A DNA stretch of 64,000 nt, taken from positions 1-64,000 of the forward strand of contig JANNJM010000087.1 in the NCBI GenBank assembly GCA_031395645.1, written 5' to 3'. Shown one piece after another: positions 1 to 7,051 of this stretch. The translations under genes and the position numbers were made by a program. This DNA comes from SHZI01 sp031395645 (GTDB lineage Bacteria > Pseudomonadota > Gammaproteobacteria > Steroidobacterales > GCA-2729495). Each line of letters opens with the position of its first letter. Position 1 is the stretch's first letter. The notes under the pieces were generated by a model. It worked only from the letters and a program-made list of their open reading frames with translations. It was not told where the DNA came from and searched no databases.

Positions 1-22
1 CCTCATTTCAAGGGAAATGAGG
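1..22. repeat. Perfect 9-bp inverted repeat at window edge
   Basis: CCTCATTTC at 1-9 is mirrored by GAAATGAGG at 14-22 with a 4-nt loop. It lies just downstream of the minus-strand gene ending at 52. No T-run follows on either strand, so a rho-independent terminator is not well supported. It may be the edge of a larger repeated element cut by the window boundary. Confidence 0.5.
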
Positions 23-33
23 CATGTCCCCAT

Positions 34-56
34 TCGCGCCTGAAGGCGCTCCTACA
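34..56 (-). repeat. REP-type palindrome, copy 1
   Basis: A 23-bp sequence that on the minus strand reads 5'-TGTAGGAGC followed by a GCGCC/GGCGC stem with a 4-nt loop. A 5' GTAG followed by an imperfect GC-rich palindrome is the classic form of REP elements mobilised by RAYT (TnpA-REP) transposases. Copies 2 and 3 are at 4830-4852 and 5146-5168. The GTAG of this copy contains the TAG stop codon of the adjacent minus-strand gene. Confidence 0.75.
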
Positions 57-423
57 GGCCGAGCAGCAGGGCAGCGACCACCCGCCGATCCTCGGCGATG
101 AGCACGTTATAGGTACGGCAGGCGGCGGCGGTGGCCATGACCTCGAACCCCACGCCCCGCGACATGATGGTGGTCAGGAGGCGATTAGCAGCGAAACGAT
201 GGGTCGAGCCAGTGCCGAAAAGGATCACTTCGGGCTCAAGCTCAAGGGCGGCGTTAAAGTCGTCGAGTTGCAATTCCGCGATCGGCCGCGGTCTCCAGTC
301 CGTGACGATGCGGTCAGCGCTGACAACTATCGCACCGGTGTAACTCGTGCCGCCGATCAGAACGGCGGTCGGTGTGACGGACTGTATATAATTCCCGGTG
401 CCTTTCTCGGCGTGCAGTTTCAT
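52..423 (-). CDS. Mth938-like domain (DUF498) protein
   Basis: A 123-residue protein of the Mth938/Xcc1710-like family, a small alpha/beta fold found in bacteria, archaea and as the eukaryotic mitochondrial complex I assembly factor NDUFAF3. Its bacterial role is not established. Visible family features are the central ILFGTGS segment near residues 67-73 and the C-terminal TAAACRTYNVL segment near 97-107. It is transcribed divergently from recJ with about 30 nt between the two start codons, so the promoters must overlap. The last codons run into a REP element that provides the TAG stop. Length is normal for the family. Confidence 0.88.
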   Translation of the reverse strand: MKLHAEKGTGNYIQSVTPTAVLIGGTSYTGAIVVSADRIVTDWRPRPIAELQLDDFNAALELEPEVILFGTGSTHRFAANRLLTTIMSRGVGFEVMATAAACRTYNVLIAEDRRVVAALLLGL

Positions 424-453
424 GACCCTACCCCACTGTCACCGGACGATAGC

Positions 454-2205
454 ATGAGCCTGCGCGACGCGGCGCCAGTGGCCCGTCCTGACATCCGTTG
501 TCGGGTTGCCCCCGAGGGGTCTGTCAATGCTCTGCCCGGCGAACTGCACCCCGTTCTGCGGCGCGTGCTGGCCGCCCGGCAGGTGACGTCCGGCCAGCTG
601 CAGCCCGGACTCGGCCAGCTGCTCCCGGTCGCCGGGCTGCCGGGGGTCATCGCGGCTGCAGAGCGACTCGTGGCTGCAAGGGTCAGTGGCGAGCGCGTGC
701 TTATCATCGGAGACTTCGATGCCGACGGGGCAACGGCCACGGCACTCGCGATGAATTGCCTGCGCACCTTTGGGTTTGCCGATCCCGGCTTCCTGGTTCC
801 CGATCGTTTTACGCTGGGTTATGGCCTGTCACCGGGCATCGCGGAGTTGGCAGCCGCCCGCCGACCCGCACTGCTGCTGACGGTGGACAACGGCATCACC
901 AGCTTCGAAGGCGTACGCCGTGCCCGGGAACTCGGCATGGAGGTGCTGATCACCGATCATCACCTCGCGGGTCCGGAGCTGCCCGCTACTGCACTCATCG
1001 TAAATCCGAACCTTCCCGGGTCCAGCTTTGGCAGCCCGGCGTTGTGCGGCGTGGGCGTGGCCTTCTATCTGATGGCTGCCACCGGACGGCGCCTTGCCGA
1101 GCGCGGTCTGGTTCCTGCAGAGGTCGCACGCGAGGCCGTAACGGCCTGTCTTGACCTGGTAGCGCTAGGCACTATCGCTGATCTCGTGCCGCTCGATTTT
1201 AATAACCGGATTCTGGTTGGGGAGGGGCTCCGGCGCATCCGCGCAGGCCGCACGCGCCCGGGAATCGAGGCGCTGTTTGGTGTCGCGGGGCGTAAGCCCG
1301 CCGTTGCCCGCAGCAGCGACCTGGGCTTTGCAATTGCGCCACGGCTAAACGCCGCCGGCCGTCTCACCGACATGACCCTCGGCATCGAGTGCCTGATGGC
1401 GGCGGATGACGGCACAGCCCGGGGACATGCTGCGCAGCTCGACGCGCTCAACAAGGAGCGGCGCGTGTTGCAGGACCGAATGCAGGCAGAAGCGCAGGTT
1501 CAGGTTGCAGGCTTGTCCTCCGCCTCGGTGGCTTCTGGCGGCGCCTGCTGTTTGTTCGATGACCGCTGGCATCCGGGCATTGTCGGACTGGTGGCAAGCC
1601 GCATTCGCGAGATCACGGGCGAGCCGGCCATCGCGTTTGCCCGGGCCACCGAGCCAGGCATGCTCCGTGGGTCAGCCCGGTCAGTGGAGGGTATCCACGT
1701 CCGTGACGTCATTGCCAACGCCGTCGCCAGCATGCCAAATCTGAACATTCGCTATGGCGGGCACGCGATGGCGGCAGGGCTAACCCTCCCGGAGGTGGAT
1801 CTCGGCGCCTTTCAGCGTGCAGTGGCAGCGGAGTTGGCGCGTGTGCGCGCTCCACTGGGTGGGGCTGGGATTGTCTGGACTGATGGCGGTCTGATGCCCG
1901 ATCAGATCCAGCTGGATTTCGCTGAAATTCTGGCGGCCGCCGGCCCCTGGGGGCAAGCCTTTCCGGAGCCGCTGTTTGACAACCTGTTCACGATTCGCGA
2001 GCAGCGGGTGGTCGGCGAACAGCACTTGAAGCTTCGCGTTGTACATCAGGACGGAGGCCCGGTTCAGGATGCGATCGTGTTTCGTCATGCCCCGCTCGAG
2101 ACCGGCCGAAACGTGGCCGCCCGGCTGGTTTTCAGGCTCGACGTCAATCACTTCCGTGACACGCGCACCGCCCAGCTGGTTGTTGAGCATCTGGAATGCG
2201 TCTAG
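454..2205 (+). CDS. recJ: Single-stranded-DNA-specific exonuclease RecJ
   Basis: RecJ is the 5'-3' ssDNA exonuclease of RecFOR recombination, mismatch repair and base excision repair. This 583-residue protein has the DHH-family metal-binding motifs in order: D87-F-D-A-D91, D145-N-G and D168-H-H. The DHHA1 domain with its GGH motif (RYGGHAMAAG) follows near 430-440, and then the C-terminal OB fold. The start chosen is ATG 454, which gives the usual RecJ length and leaves room for the divergent gene. An in-frame start further upstream (199) would run antisense through that gene. It precedes prfB and lysS, a common order in Xanthomonadales-like genomes. Confidence 0.95.
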   Translation: MSLRDAAPVARPDIRCRVAPEGSVNALPGELHPVLRRVLAARQVTSGQLQPGLGQLLPVAGLPGVIAAAERLVAARVSGERVLIIGDFDADGATATALAMNCLRTFGFADPGFLVPDRFTLGYGLSPGIAELAAARRPALLLTVDNGITSFEGVRRARELGMEVLITDHHLAGPELPATALIVNPNLPGSSFGSPALCGVGVAFYLMAATGRRLAERGLVPAEVAREAVTACLDLVALGTIADLVPLDFNNRILVGEGLRRIRAGRTRPGIEALFGVAGRKPAVARSSDLGFAIAPRLNAAGRLTDMTLGIECLMAADDGTARGHAAQLDALNKERRVLQDRMQAEAQVQVAGLSSASVASGGACCLFDDRWHPGIVGLVASRIREITGEPAIAFARATEPGMLRGSARSVEGIHVRDVIANAVASMPNLNIRYGGHAMAAGLTLPEVDLGAFQRAVAAELARVRAPLGGAGIVWTDGGLMPDQIQLDFAEILAAAGPWGQAFPEPLFDNLFTIREQRVVGEQHLKLRVVHQDGGPVQDAIVFRHAPLETGRNVAARLVFRLDVNHFRDTRTAQLVVEHLECV

Positions 2206-2235
2206 CATTCCCGCTTTCACGCACGATGCCAGTCA

Positions 2236-3331
2236 ATGGAAACCGCCCAGATTAAGCTCTCCATCCGCGACCTCCGCGAGCGCAGTGGCGCTCTCAGGGG
2301 GTATCTTTGACTTCGACGCCAAACTTCGGCGCCTGAGTGAAGTTCGGGAGGCCCTGCAGGATCCGACGGTCTGGAGTGACCCGGCCAGAGCCCAGGCCCT
2401 CGGAAAGGAGCAGTCAGAGCTGGAGGCCGTCGTGGAGCGAATCGGGCAGATTGATCGCGCCCTCGAGGACTCGCAAGGGTTGCTGGAGCTTGCGGAGGAC
2501 GAGAATGACGAAGCCACCGTTGACGAGGTGCTTCGCGACCTGAAGGGTGTGACCAGTACCGTCGAGCAGCTCGAATTTTCCCGGATGTTCGCCGGCAAAC
2601 TCGATGCGTCCAACGCCTTTCTGGATATTCAGGCTGGGGCTGGCGGCACGGAGGCCCAGGACTGGGCGGCCATGCTGCTCCGAATGTATCTGAAATACGC
2701 TGAGTCGAACGGCTTCTCCGGAGAGATGATTGAGGCTTCCTCGGGTGAAGTAGCTGGGATCAAAAGTGCCACGATCCATGTCGTAGGCCCCTATGCATAT
2801 GGCTGGCTGAGGACGGAAACGGGTGTCCATCGTCTCGTGCGCAAGTCACCCTTCGATTCCGGCAATCGTCGGCACACCTCATTCGCCGCCGTCTTCGTGT
2901 CACCTGAAATTGACGACGATATAGAGATCGAGATCAACCCGGCTGACCTGCGGATCGACGTCTATCGGGCCAGCGGGGCGGGCGGCCAGCACGTCAACAA
3001 GACGGAATCTGCTGTCCGTATCACCCATATACCCACAAATACCGTTGTGCAGTGTCAGAGTGAACGCTCCCAGCACAAGAACCGGGCTACTGCGCTCAAG
3101 CAGATGCGCGCCAAGCTGTATGAGCTGGAAGAGCAGAAGCGGCGGGCAGAAGCGCAGGCGCTGGAGGATACCAAGTCCGACGTGGGCTGGGGCCAGCAGA
3201 TCCGCTCCTATGTCCTCGACCAGTCGCGAGTGAAGGATCTGCGTACCGGTGTTGAATCCAGTACTCCAGACAAAGTTCTCGATGGTGATCTGACCAAGTT
3301 CATCGCCGCCAGTCTCAAGCAGGGCCTCTGA
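2236..3331 (+). CDS. prfB: Peptide chain release factor 2, programmed +1 frameshift
   Basis: RF2 terminates translation at UGA and UAA. The gene is split: codons 1-24 (2236-2307) are followed by an in-frame TGA at 2308-2310, and synthesis continues in the +1 frame from 2309 to 3331, giving about 364 residues (E. coli has 365). The site reads AGG GGG TAT CTT TGA C, the classic internal Shine-Dalgarno plus CUU-UGA slip signal. After the shift the protein begins DFDAKLRRL, as in other RF2s. The RF2-specific SPF tripeptide is at about 204-206 and the catalytic GGQ at about 249-251. It lies 2 nt upstream of lysS. Confidence 0.96.
2296..2311 (+). promoter_or_regulatory. prfB: prfB autoregulatory frameshift site
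   Basis: AGGGGG (2296-2301) acts as an internal Shine-Dalgarno three nucleotides upstream of CTT (2305-2307), which is followed by TGA (2308-2310) and C. Low RF2 lets the ribosome pause at UGA and slip +1, restoring RF2 synthesis. The motif and reading-frame switch are seen directly; the mechanism is established for prfB. Confidence 0.95.
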
Positions 3332-3333
3332 CC

Positions 3334-4821
3334 ATGATTCAGGAAGATAACAAGCTGGTAGCGGAGCGCCGGCGCAAACTCGACGAGCTGCGTGCCGCCG
3401 GATTCCGGTTTCCAAACGACTTCCGCCGCAGCGCACTGGCAGGCCAGCTGCACGCCATCTATGACGGGTATAGCAACGAGACGCTGGAGGCAGTGCCCAT
3501 TGAGGTGCAGGTCGGAGGGCGCATGCTGACCAAGCGGATCATGGGTAAGGCCAGCTTTGCGACTCTTCAAGATCGTTCTGGCCAGATCCAGGTTTTTCTT
3601 CAGAGGGAAATTCTGGGTGACGCGGCCTACACGGGATTCAAGAGTCTCGATCTCGGTGATATCGTCGGCGTGCGCGGCACGATGTTCCGCACAAAGACAG
3701 GCGAACTCAGCGTGAAGGCAGCGGAACTGGTGCTGCTGACCAAGTCCCTGCAGCCCCTTCCCGAGAAGTTTCATGGACTGACCGATCAGGAGTTTCGCTA
3801 CCGCCAGCGATATGTGGACCTGATCGTCAACGAGGAAACCCGCCGCGTCTTCGAAATCCGTACTCGGGTCGTGCAGTTCCTCCGCTCATACCTCAGCGCG
3901 ATGGATTTTCTGGAGGTCGAGACACCGATGATGCAGGCCATACCCGGCGGTGCCGTAGCCCGGCCCTTCATCACCCATCACAACGCACTCGACCGGCAGC
4001 TCTACCTGCGCGTCGCTCCAGAACTCTATCTGAAACGCCTGGTCGTCGGCGGCTTCGAGCGGGTCTATGAATTGAACAGGAATTTCCGTAATGAGGGCGT
4101 CTCCACGCAGCACAATCCTGAATTCACCATGCTCGAGCTGTATATGGCGTACGCGGACTTTAAGACCCTGATTGAGATGCTGGAAAACCTGCTGCGCAGC
4201 CTTGCAGTACACGTACTGGGTACGACGCAGGTTCCGTACCAGGGCACCCTGCACGATCTGGCGACGCCATTCCGCAGGTTGTCTGTGGAGGAGGCCGTGC
4301 TTCAGTACAACCCCGAGCTCGTCGTGAGCCGGTTGCGGGACGTCGTGTACCTGCGGGGTGTATGCGAGACTCTCGGCATTCCGGTGAAAGCCGCTTTCGG
4401 TGCCGGCAAGCTGCTCATCGAAATCTTTGAGAAGACGGCGGAACACCGGCTTGCCGACCCAACCTTCATCACGGGCTATCCGGCCGAAGTTTCGCCTCTC
4501 GCCCGACGGTCTGATACGGATCCGTTCCTCACCGACCGCTTTGAGTTCTTTATCAATGGACGGGAGCTGGCCAACGGCTTCTCGGAGCTGAATGATCCGG
4601 AAGACCAGGCGGAGCGTTTCCGCGCCCAGGTGGCGCAGAAGGATTCCGGCGACCTGGAGGCCATGTTCTACGACTCGGACTACATCACCGCGCTCGAGTA
4701 CGGGATGCCGCCAACGGCAGGCCTCGGGATCGGCGTTGACAGGCTGGTGATGGTGATTGCAAACCAGGCGTCGATCCGCGACGTATTGCTCTTTCCGCAC
4801 ATGCGGGACGCAACCCCATAG
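3334..4821 (+). CDS. lysS: Lysyl-tRNA synthetase, class II
   Basis: Charges tRNA-Lys with lysine. The 495-residue protein has the N-terminal OB-fold anticodon-binding domain (about 50-160, including GKASFATLQDRSGQIQVF). The class II core follows: motif 1 region RYRQRYVDL, motif 2 with FRNEG and HNPEFT (near 252-265), and motif 3 GLGIGVDRLVM near the C-terminus. Length and motif order are normal. The ATG lies 2 nt after the prfB stop, so the two are co-transcribed and probably coupled. A REP element begins 8-9 nt after the stop codon. Confidence 0.97.
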   Translation: MIQEDNKLVAERRRKLDELRAAGFRFPNDFRRSALAGQLHAIYDGYSNETLEAVPIEVQVGGRMLTKRIMGKASFATLQDRSGQIQVFLQREILGDAAYTGFKSLDLGDIVGVRGTMFRTKTGELSVKAAELVLLTKSLQPLPEKFHGLTDQEFRYRQRYVDLIVNEETRRVFEIRTRVVQFLRSYLSAMDFLEVETPMMQAIPGGAVARPFITHHNALDRQLYLRVAPELYLKRLVVGGFERVYELNRNFRNEGVSTQHNPEFTMLELYMAYADFKTLIEMLENLLRSLAVHVLGTTQVPYQGTLHDLATPFRRLSVEEAVLQYNPELVVSRLRDVVYLRGVCETLGIPVKAAFGAGKLLIEIFEKTAEHRLADPTFITGYPAEVSPLARRSDTDPFLTDRFEFFINGRELANGFSELNDPEDQAERFRAQVAQKDSGDLEAMFYDSDYITALEYGMPPTAGLGIGVDRLVMVIANQASIRDVLLFPHMRDATP

Positions 4822-4829
4822 CAGCGCCT

Positions 4830-4852
4830 TGTAGGAGCACCTTCAGGCGCGA
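4830..4852 (+). repeat. REP-type palindrome, copy 2
   Basis: TGTAGGAGC followed by an imperfect palindrome (ACCTTCAGGCGCGA). It is on the plus strand, in inverted orientation to copy 3 at 5146-5168. The outward-facing GTAG ends of the pair enclose the small gene at 4873-5139. Confidence 0.75.
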
Positions 4853-4872
4853 TCCATCCATCTGGAGGCCCC

Positions 4873-5139
4873 ATGCAGGACGAAAAGATCAAGGTTCGCA
4901 TCACCGAAAGCGATCAGGTTATCGAGGTCGTAGTGCTCAGCAAGCGGCCTGAGCGCATAGAAGTCGTCCTCGGCACGGGTATCCATAACGTACGCTGCGA
5001 GTTGCTGCCCACGCGAAATGGCAAGGCCTATTCCGGGTCCGTCAAGGGTCGCGAGATCGTTTACGAGCGGACGCCTGCGGAGGTCAAGGTGGATATTGAC
5101 CGGCTCAATCCGACGTTGCGCAAGTCTCGGCCACCGTAA
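4873..5139 (+). CDS. Hypothetical protein, 88 residues
   Basis: I do not recognise this family. The product is small and soluble, with no signal peptide or membrane segment, alternating charged and beta-forming residues (QVIEVVVLSKRPERIEVVLG) and a basic proline-containing C-terminus (LRKSRPP). The ATG at 4873 is preceded by TCTGGAGGCCCC, a good ribosome-binding site (GGAGG, 5-6 nt spacing), so expression is credible. It lies between lysS and the convergent ygfZ, with an inverted REP on each side. Codon use looks like that of its neighbours. It may be read through from lysS. Confidence 0.65.
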   Translation: MQDEKIKVRITESDQVIEVVVLSKRPERIEVVLGTGIHNVRCELLPTRNGKAYSGSVKGREIVYERTPAEVKVDIDRLNPTLRKSRPP

Positions 5140-5145
5140 GTGTGG

Positions 5146-5168
5146 TCGCGCCTGAAAACGCTCCTACA
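5146..5168 (-). repeat. REP-type palindrome, copy 3
   Basis: On the minus strand reads TGTAGGAGCG followed by a degraded palindrome ending GGCGCGA. Its GTAG contains the TAG stop codon of the minus-strand ygfZ gene (5164-5166). Together with copy 2 it forms an inverted pair spanning 339 bp. Confidence 0.72.
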
Positions 5169-6066
5169 TTGGGACTTCGTAGGGAAGATCCAGGCGCCGA
5201 ACAGCCCGGGTTCGTCCTTCGTCGAGGAACAGGGGCCCGGGCAGATCATCCAGAACGACAACGGCCAGAAACTCGCAACCGGCTTCGGTCGGTGCTGAAC
5301 TGACCACCTTCCCGACGGCGCCGCGCTCTGCATACAATACCGCGCCGGGCGCCGGCGCGGAGGTCGCGCCGCTGAAGCGCAGCATCCGGCGCTTCACGCG
5401 ACCGAGATACTGCATGCGGGCCACGATCTCCTGCCCGGTGTAGCAACCCTTCGTGAAGCTGATCCCGTCCTGGAGGTCCAGGTTTACCATGTGCGGGACA
5501 AACTCGCCCGTGGTCTCGGAGAGTATGGTGGGAATGCCCGCGCCGATGTCCGCGAGTTGCCAGTCGCTGCGTGGACTGGCGTCAGTACGGTATTGCTGCG
5601 TTTCAGTGGCGGGCCCCAAGAGGAGGTGGCGTTGTTTCTCGCCCAGGATTTGTACCAGCTGACCGGCAACTACCGGGGCCGGCGTTCCGATCAGTCCAAT
5701 GACGGTCAGGTCCAACAGCATTGTCTGTACTTTTGCCCGCAGGACGTACATTCGGAGTCGTTGCAGGAGGGCCTCGGCGAGCTCCGCCGGCACGAGCAGT
5801 GCGAGCGCGTCTTCAGTGGCGATCTCAGTGCTGAACAGATGGCCGGCGAACAGCAGGCGACCCTTGGCGTCGGCCCAGCCTGCCATTACGGTGTGGTCAG
5901 ATCGGGCACTGGCAACGTCCTGGGTGAGTTGGCCCTGGAGGAAACTGAGGCGATCAGCTCCGCTGACGGCGAGTACGCGGAGATCATCGAGAGCAACGCT
6001 GCGGAGCACTGAAAGCCTTGGATTATGGGCAGTTGGCGGGACTTGGTCTGGAGATAAGAGACGCAT
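5164..6066 (-). CDS. ygfZ: YgfZ-type folate-binding Fe-S/tRNA modification factor
   Basis: YgfZ is a tetrahydrofolate-dependent protein of the GcvT fold that supports Fe-S enzymes such as MiaB. The family signature KGCYTGQE is present at about residues 220-227 of this 300-residue protein, followed by the usual YLGRVKRRM. The start chosen is ATG 6066 (MRLLSPD), because the family begins shortly before the VSGADRLSFLQGQLTQDV segment. An earlier in-frame ATG (6168) would overlap the divergent SdhAF4-like gene more deeply. Its location beside succinate dehydrogenase, an Fe-S enzyme, fits its role. The stop codon lies inside a REP. Confidence 0.92.
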   Translation of the reverse strand: MRLLSPDQVPPTAHNPRLSVLRSVALDDLRVLAVSGADRLSFLQGQLTQDVASARSDHTVMAGWADAKGRLLFAGHLFSTEIATEDALALLVPAELAEALLQRLRMYVLRAKVQTMLLDLTVIGLIGTPAPVVAGQLVQILGEKQRHLLLGPATETQQYRTDASPRSDWQLADIGAGIPTILSETTGEFVPHMVNLDLQDGISFTKGCYTGQEIVARMQYLGRVKRRMLRFSGATSAPAPGAVLYAERGAVGKVVSSAPTEAGCEFLAVVVLDDLPGPLFLDEGRTRAVRRLDLPYEVPM

Positions 6067-6083
6067 TCTGGCACAATAATTCG

Positions 6084-6263
6084 GTGCCTGAATCCGGACC
6101 TGCTGAGCCCCCAGTGATCGACGCCACAAATGGCAGTGCGCTGCTTCCAGCTGCTGTTGTTCCTGCACCGACCACGAAACCCCGCGAGATTGGCGGTCCG
6201 ACCGGCCCCGATCCCACGCGTTTCGGGGACTGGGAACGCGGCGGGCGCTGCATCGATTTCTGA
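6084..6263 (+). CDS. SdhAF4-like succinate dehydrogenase assembly factor (DUF1674)
   Basis: The C-terminal segment EIGGPTGPDPTRFGDWE, followed by a short basic and aromatic tail, is the hallmark of DUF1674, the family of the SDH assembly factor SdhAF4, which protects flavinated SdhA. It sits directly upstream of sdhC, which strengthens the assignment. The start is uncertain. GTG 6084 gives about 59 residues, the usual size, and avoids antisense overlap with ygfZ. ATG 6018 is the alternative and would add 22 residues copied from the ygfZ antisense. Neither has a strong ribosome-binding site. Confidence 0.82.
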   Translation: MPESGPAEPPVIDATNGSALLPAAVVPAPTTKPREIGGPTGPDPTRFGDWERGGRCIDF

Positions 6264-6275
6264 GTGGAGCGTCCC

Positions 6276-6668
6276 ATGAGTCCAGTCTCGCGGCCGCTGT
6301 CGCCGCACCTGCAGGTGTACCGCTGGCAGATCAGCAGCACGCTGTCGATCTTGCACCGACTCACCGGGGTCGGGTTGTCCTTGGGCGCTGTCGCACTGGT
6401 CGGCTGGCTGCTAGCCCTGGCAGCGGGTCAGGCGGCGTACGCTCAATTCAGCTGGGTGTTTGCGGGCTTGCCCGGCCAGGTATTTCTCATCGGCTGGACG
6501 CTCTGCTTCTGCTATCACCTGTGCAATGGCCTACGGCATCTGGCCTGGGACGCGGGCTACGGTTTCGACAAGAAGGCGGCGCGTAATTCGGGCATTGTCG
6601 TGGTTGCGGCCGCGAGTCTGCTCACCGCTGCCTTCTGGTTCGTCGCACTTTCGCGGGTGGCCGCATGA
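6276..6668 (+). CDS. sdhC: Succinate dehydrogenase cytochrome b556 subunit
   Basis: Membrane anchor of complex II that binds haem b and ubiquinone. The N-terminal SPHLQVYRWQ and SILHRLTG motifs and the HLCNGLRHLAWDAG motif (with its haem-ligand-type histidine) are those of SdhC. Three hydrophobic helices are visible in the 130-residue protein. ATG 6276 has GGAG about 8 nt upstream; a GTG at 6264 in the same frame is less likely. It overlaps sdhD by 4 nt. Confidence 0.95.
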   Translation: MSPVSRPLSPHLQVYRWQISSTLSILHRLTGVGLSLGAVALVGWLLALAAGQAAYAQFSWVFAGLPGQVFLIGWTLCFCYHLCNGLRHLAWDAGYGFDKKAARNSGIVVVAAASLLTAAFWFVALSRVAA

Positions 6669-7051
6669 GCCTTAAGTCACCTCTCGGTCGTGTTCTCGGT
6701 CTCGGTTCGGCCCGCGCCGGGACCGAGCACTGGCTCGGCCAGCGGCTCAGCGCCGTCGCATTGGTGCCGCTGACGCTGTGGTTTGCGCTGGCCCTGCTCG
6801 CCCTGCCGGCACTGGACTTCTATGCTGTCAGTGCCTGGATCGCCGCCCCGCTGCACGCGGTCCTGCTGGTGCTGCTCGTTGCGACCCTGGTCTATCACTC
6901 AAGCCTTGGTACTCAGGTTGTTGCCGAAGACTACATTCACGCCCCGGGGCTGCGCGCTGTCGTTCTGGTACTCCTCCGACTGTTGCACATCGTCCTCGGC
7001 GTTGCCGGGATCCTGGCGGTGTTGCTTGTCGCCACCCGGGCGCCGCTATGA
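6665..7051 (+). CDS. sdhD: Succinate dehydrogenase hydrophobic membrane anchor
   Basis: Second membrane subunit of complex II. The 128-residue protein has three transmembrane helices. The GTEHWLGQRLSAVALVPLTLWF motif, the HSSLGTQVVAEDYI segment and the final helix match SdhD. ATG 6665 overlaps the sdhC stop and the gene's own TGA overlaps the sdhA ATG (ATGA at 7048-7051), indicating translational coupling and stoichiometric synthesis. Confidence 0.94.
   Translation: MSLKSPLGRVLGLGSARAGTEHWLGQRLSAVALVPLTLWFALALLALPALDFYAVSAWIAAPLHAVLLVLLVATLVYHSSLGTQVVAEDYIHAPGLRAVVLVLLRLLHIVLGVAGILAVLLVATRAPL

Noticed and set aside
380..392. TATAAT-like hexamer upstream of recJ
   Set aside because: No -35 hexamer at 16-18 nt, and it lies inside the coding part of the divergent gene.
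2039..2308. Upstream in-frame extension of prfB overlapping recJ
   Set aside because: The conserved RF2 N-terminus starts at 2236 in another frame and joins by the programmed frameshift, so the extension is an artefact.
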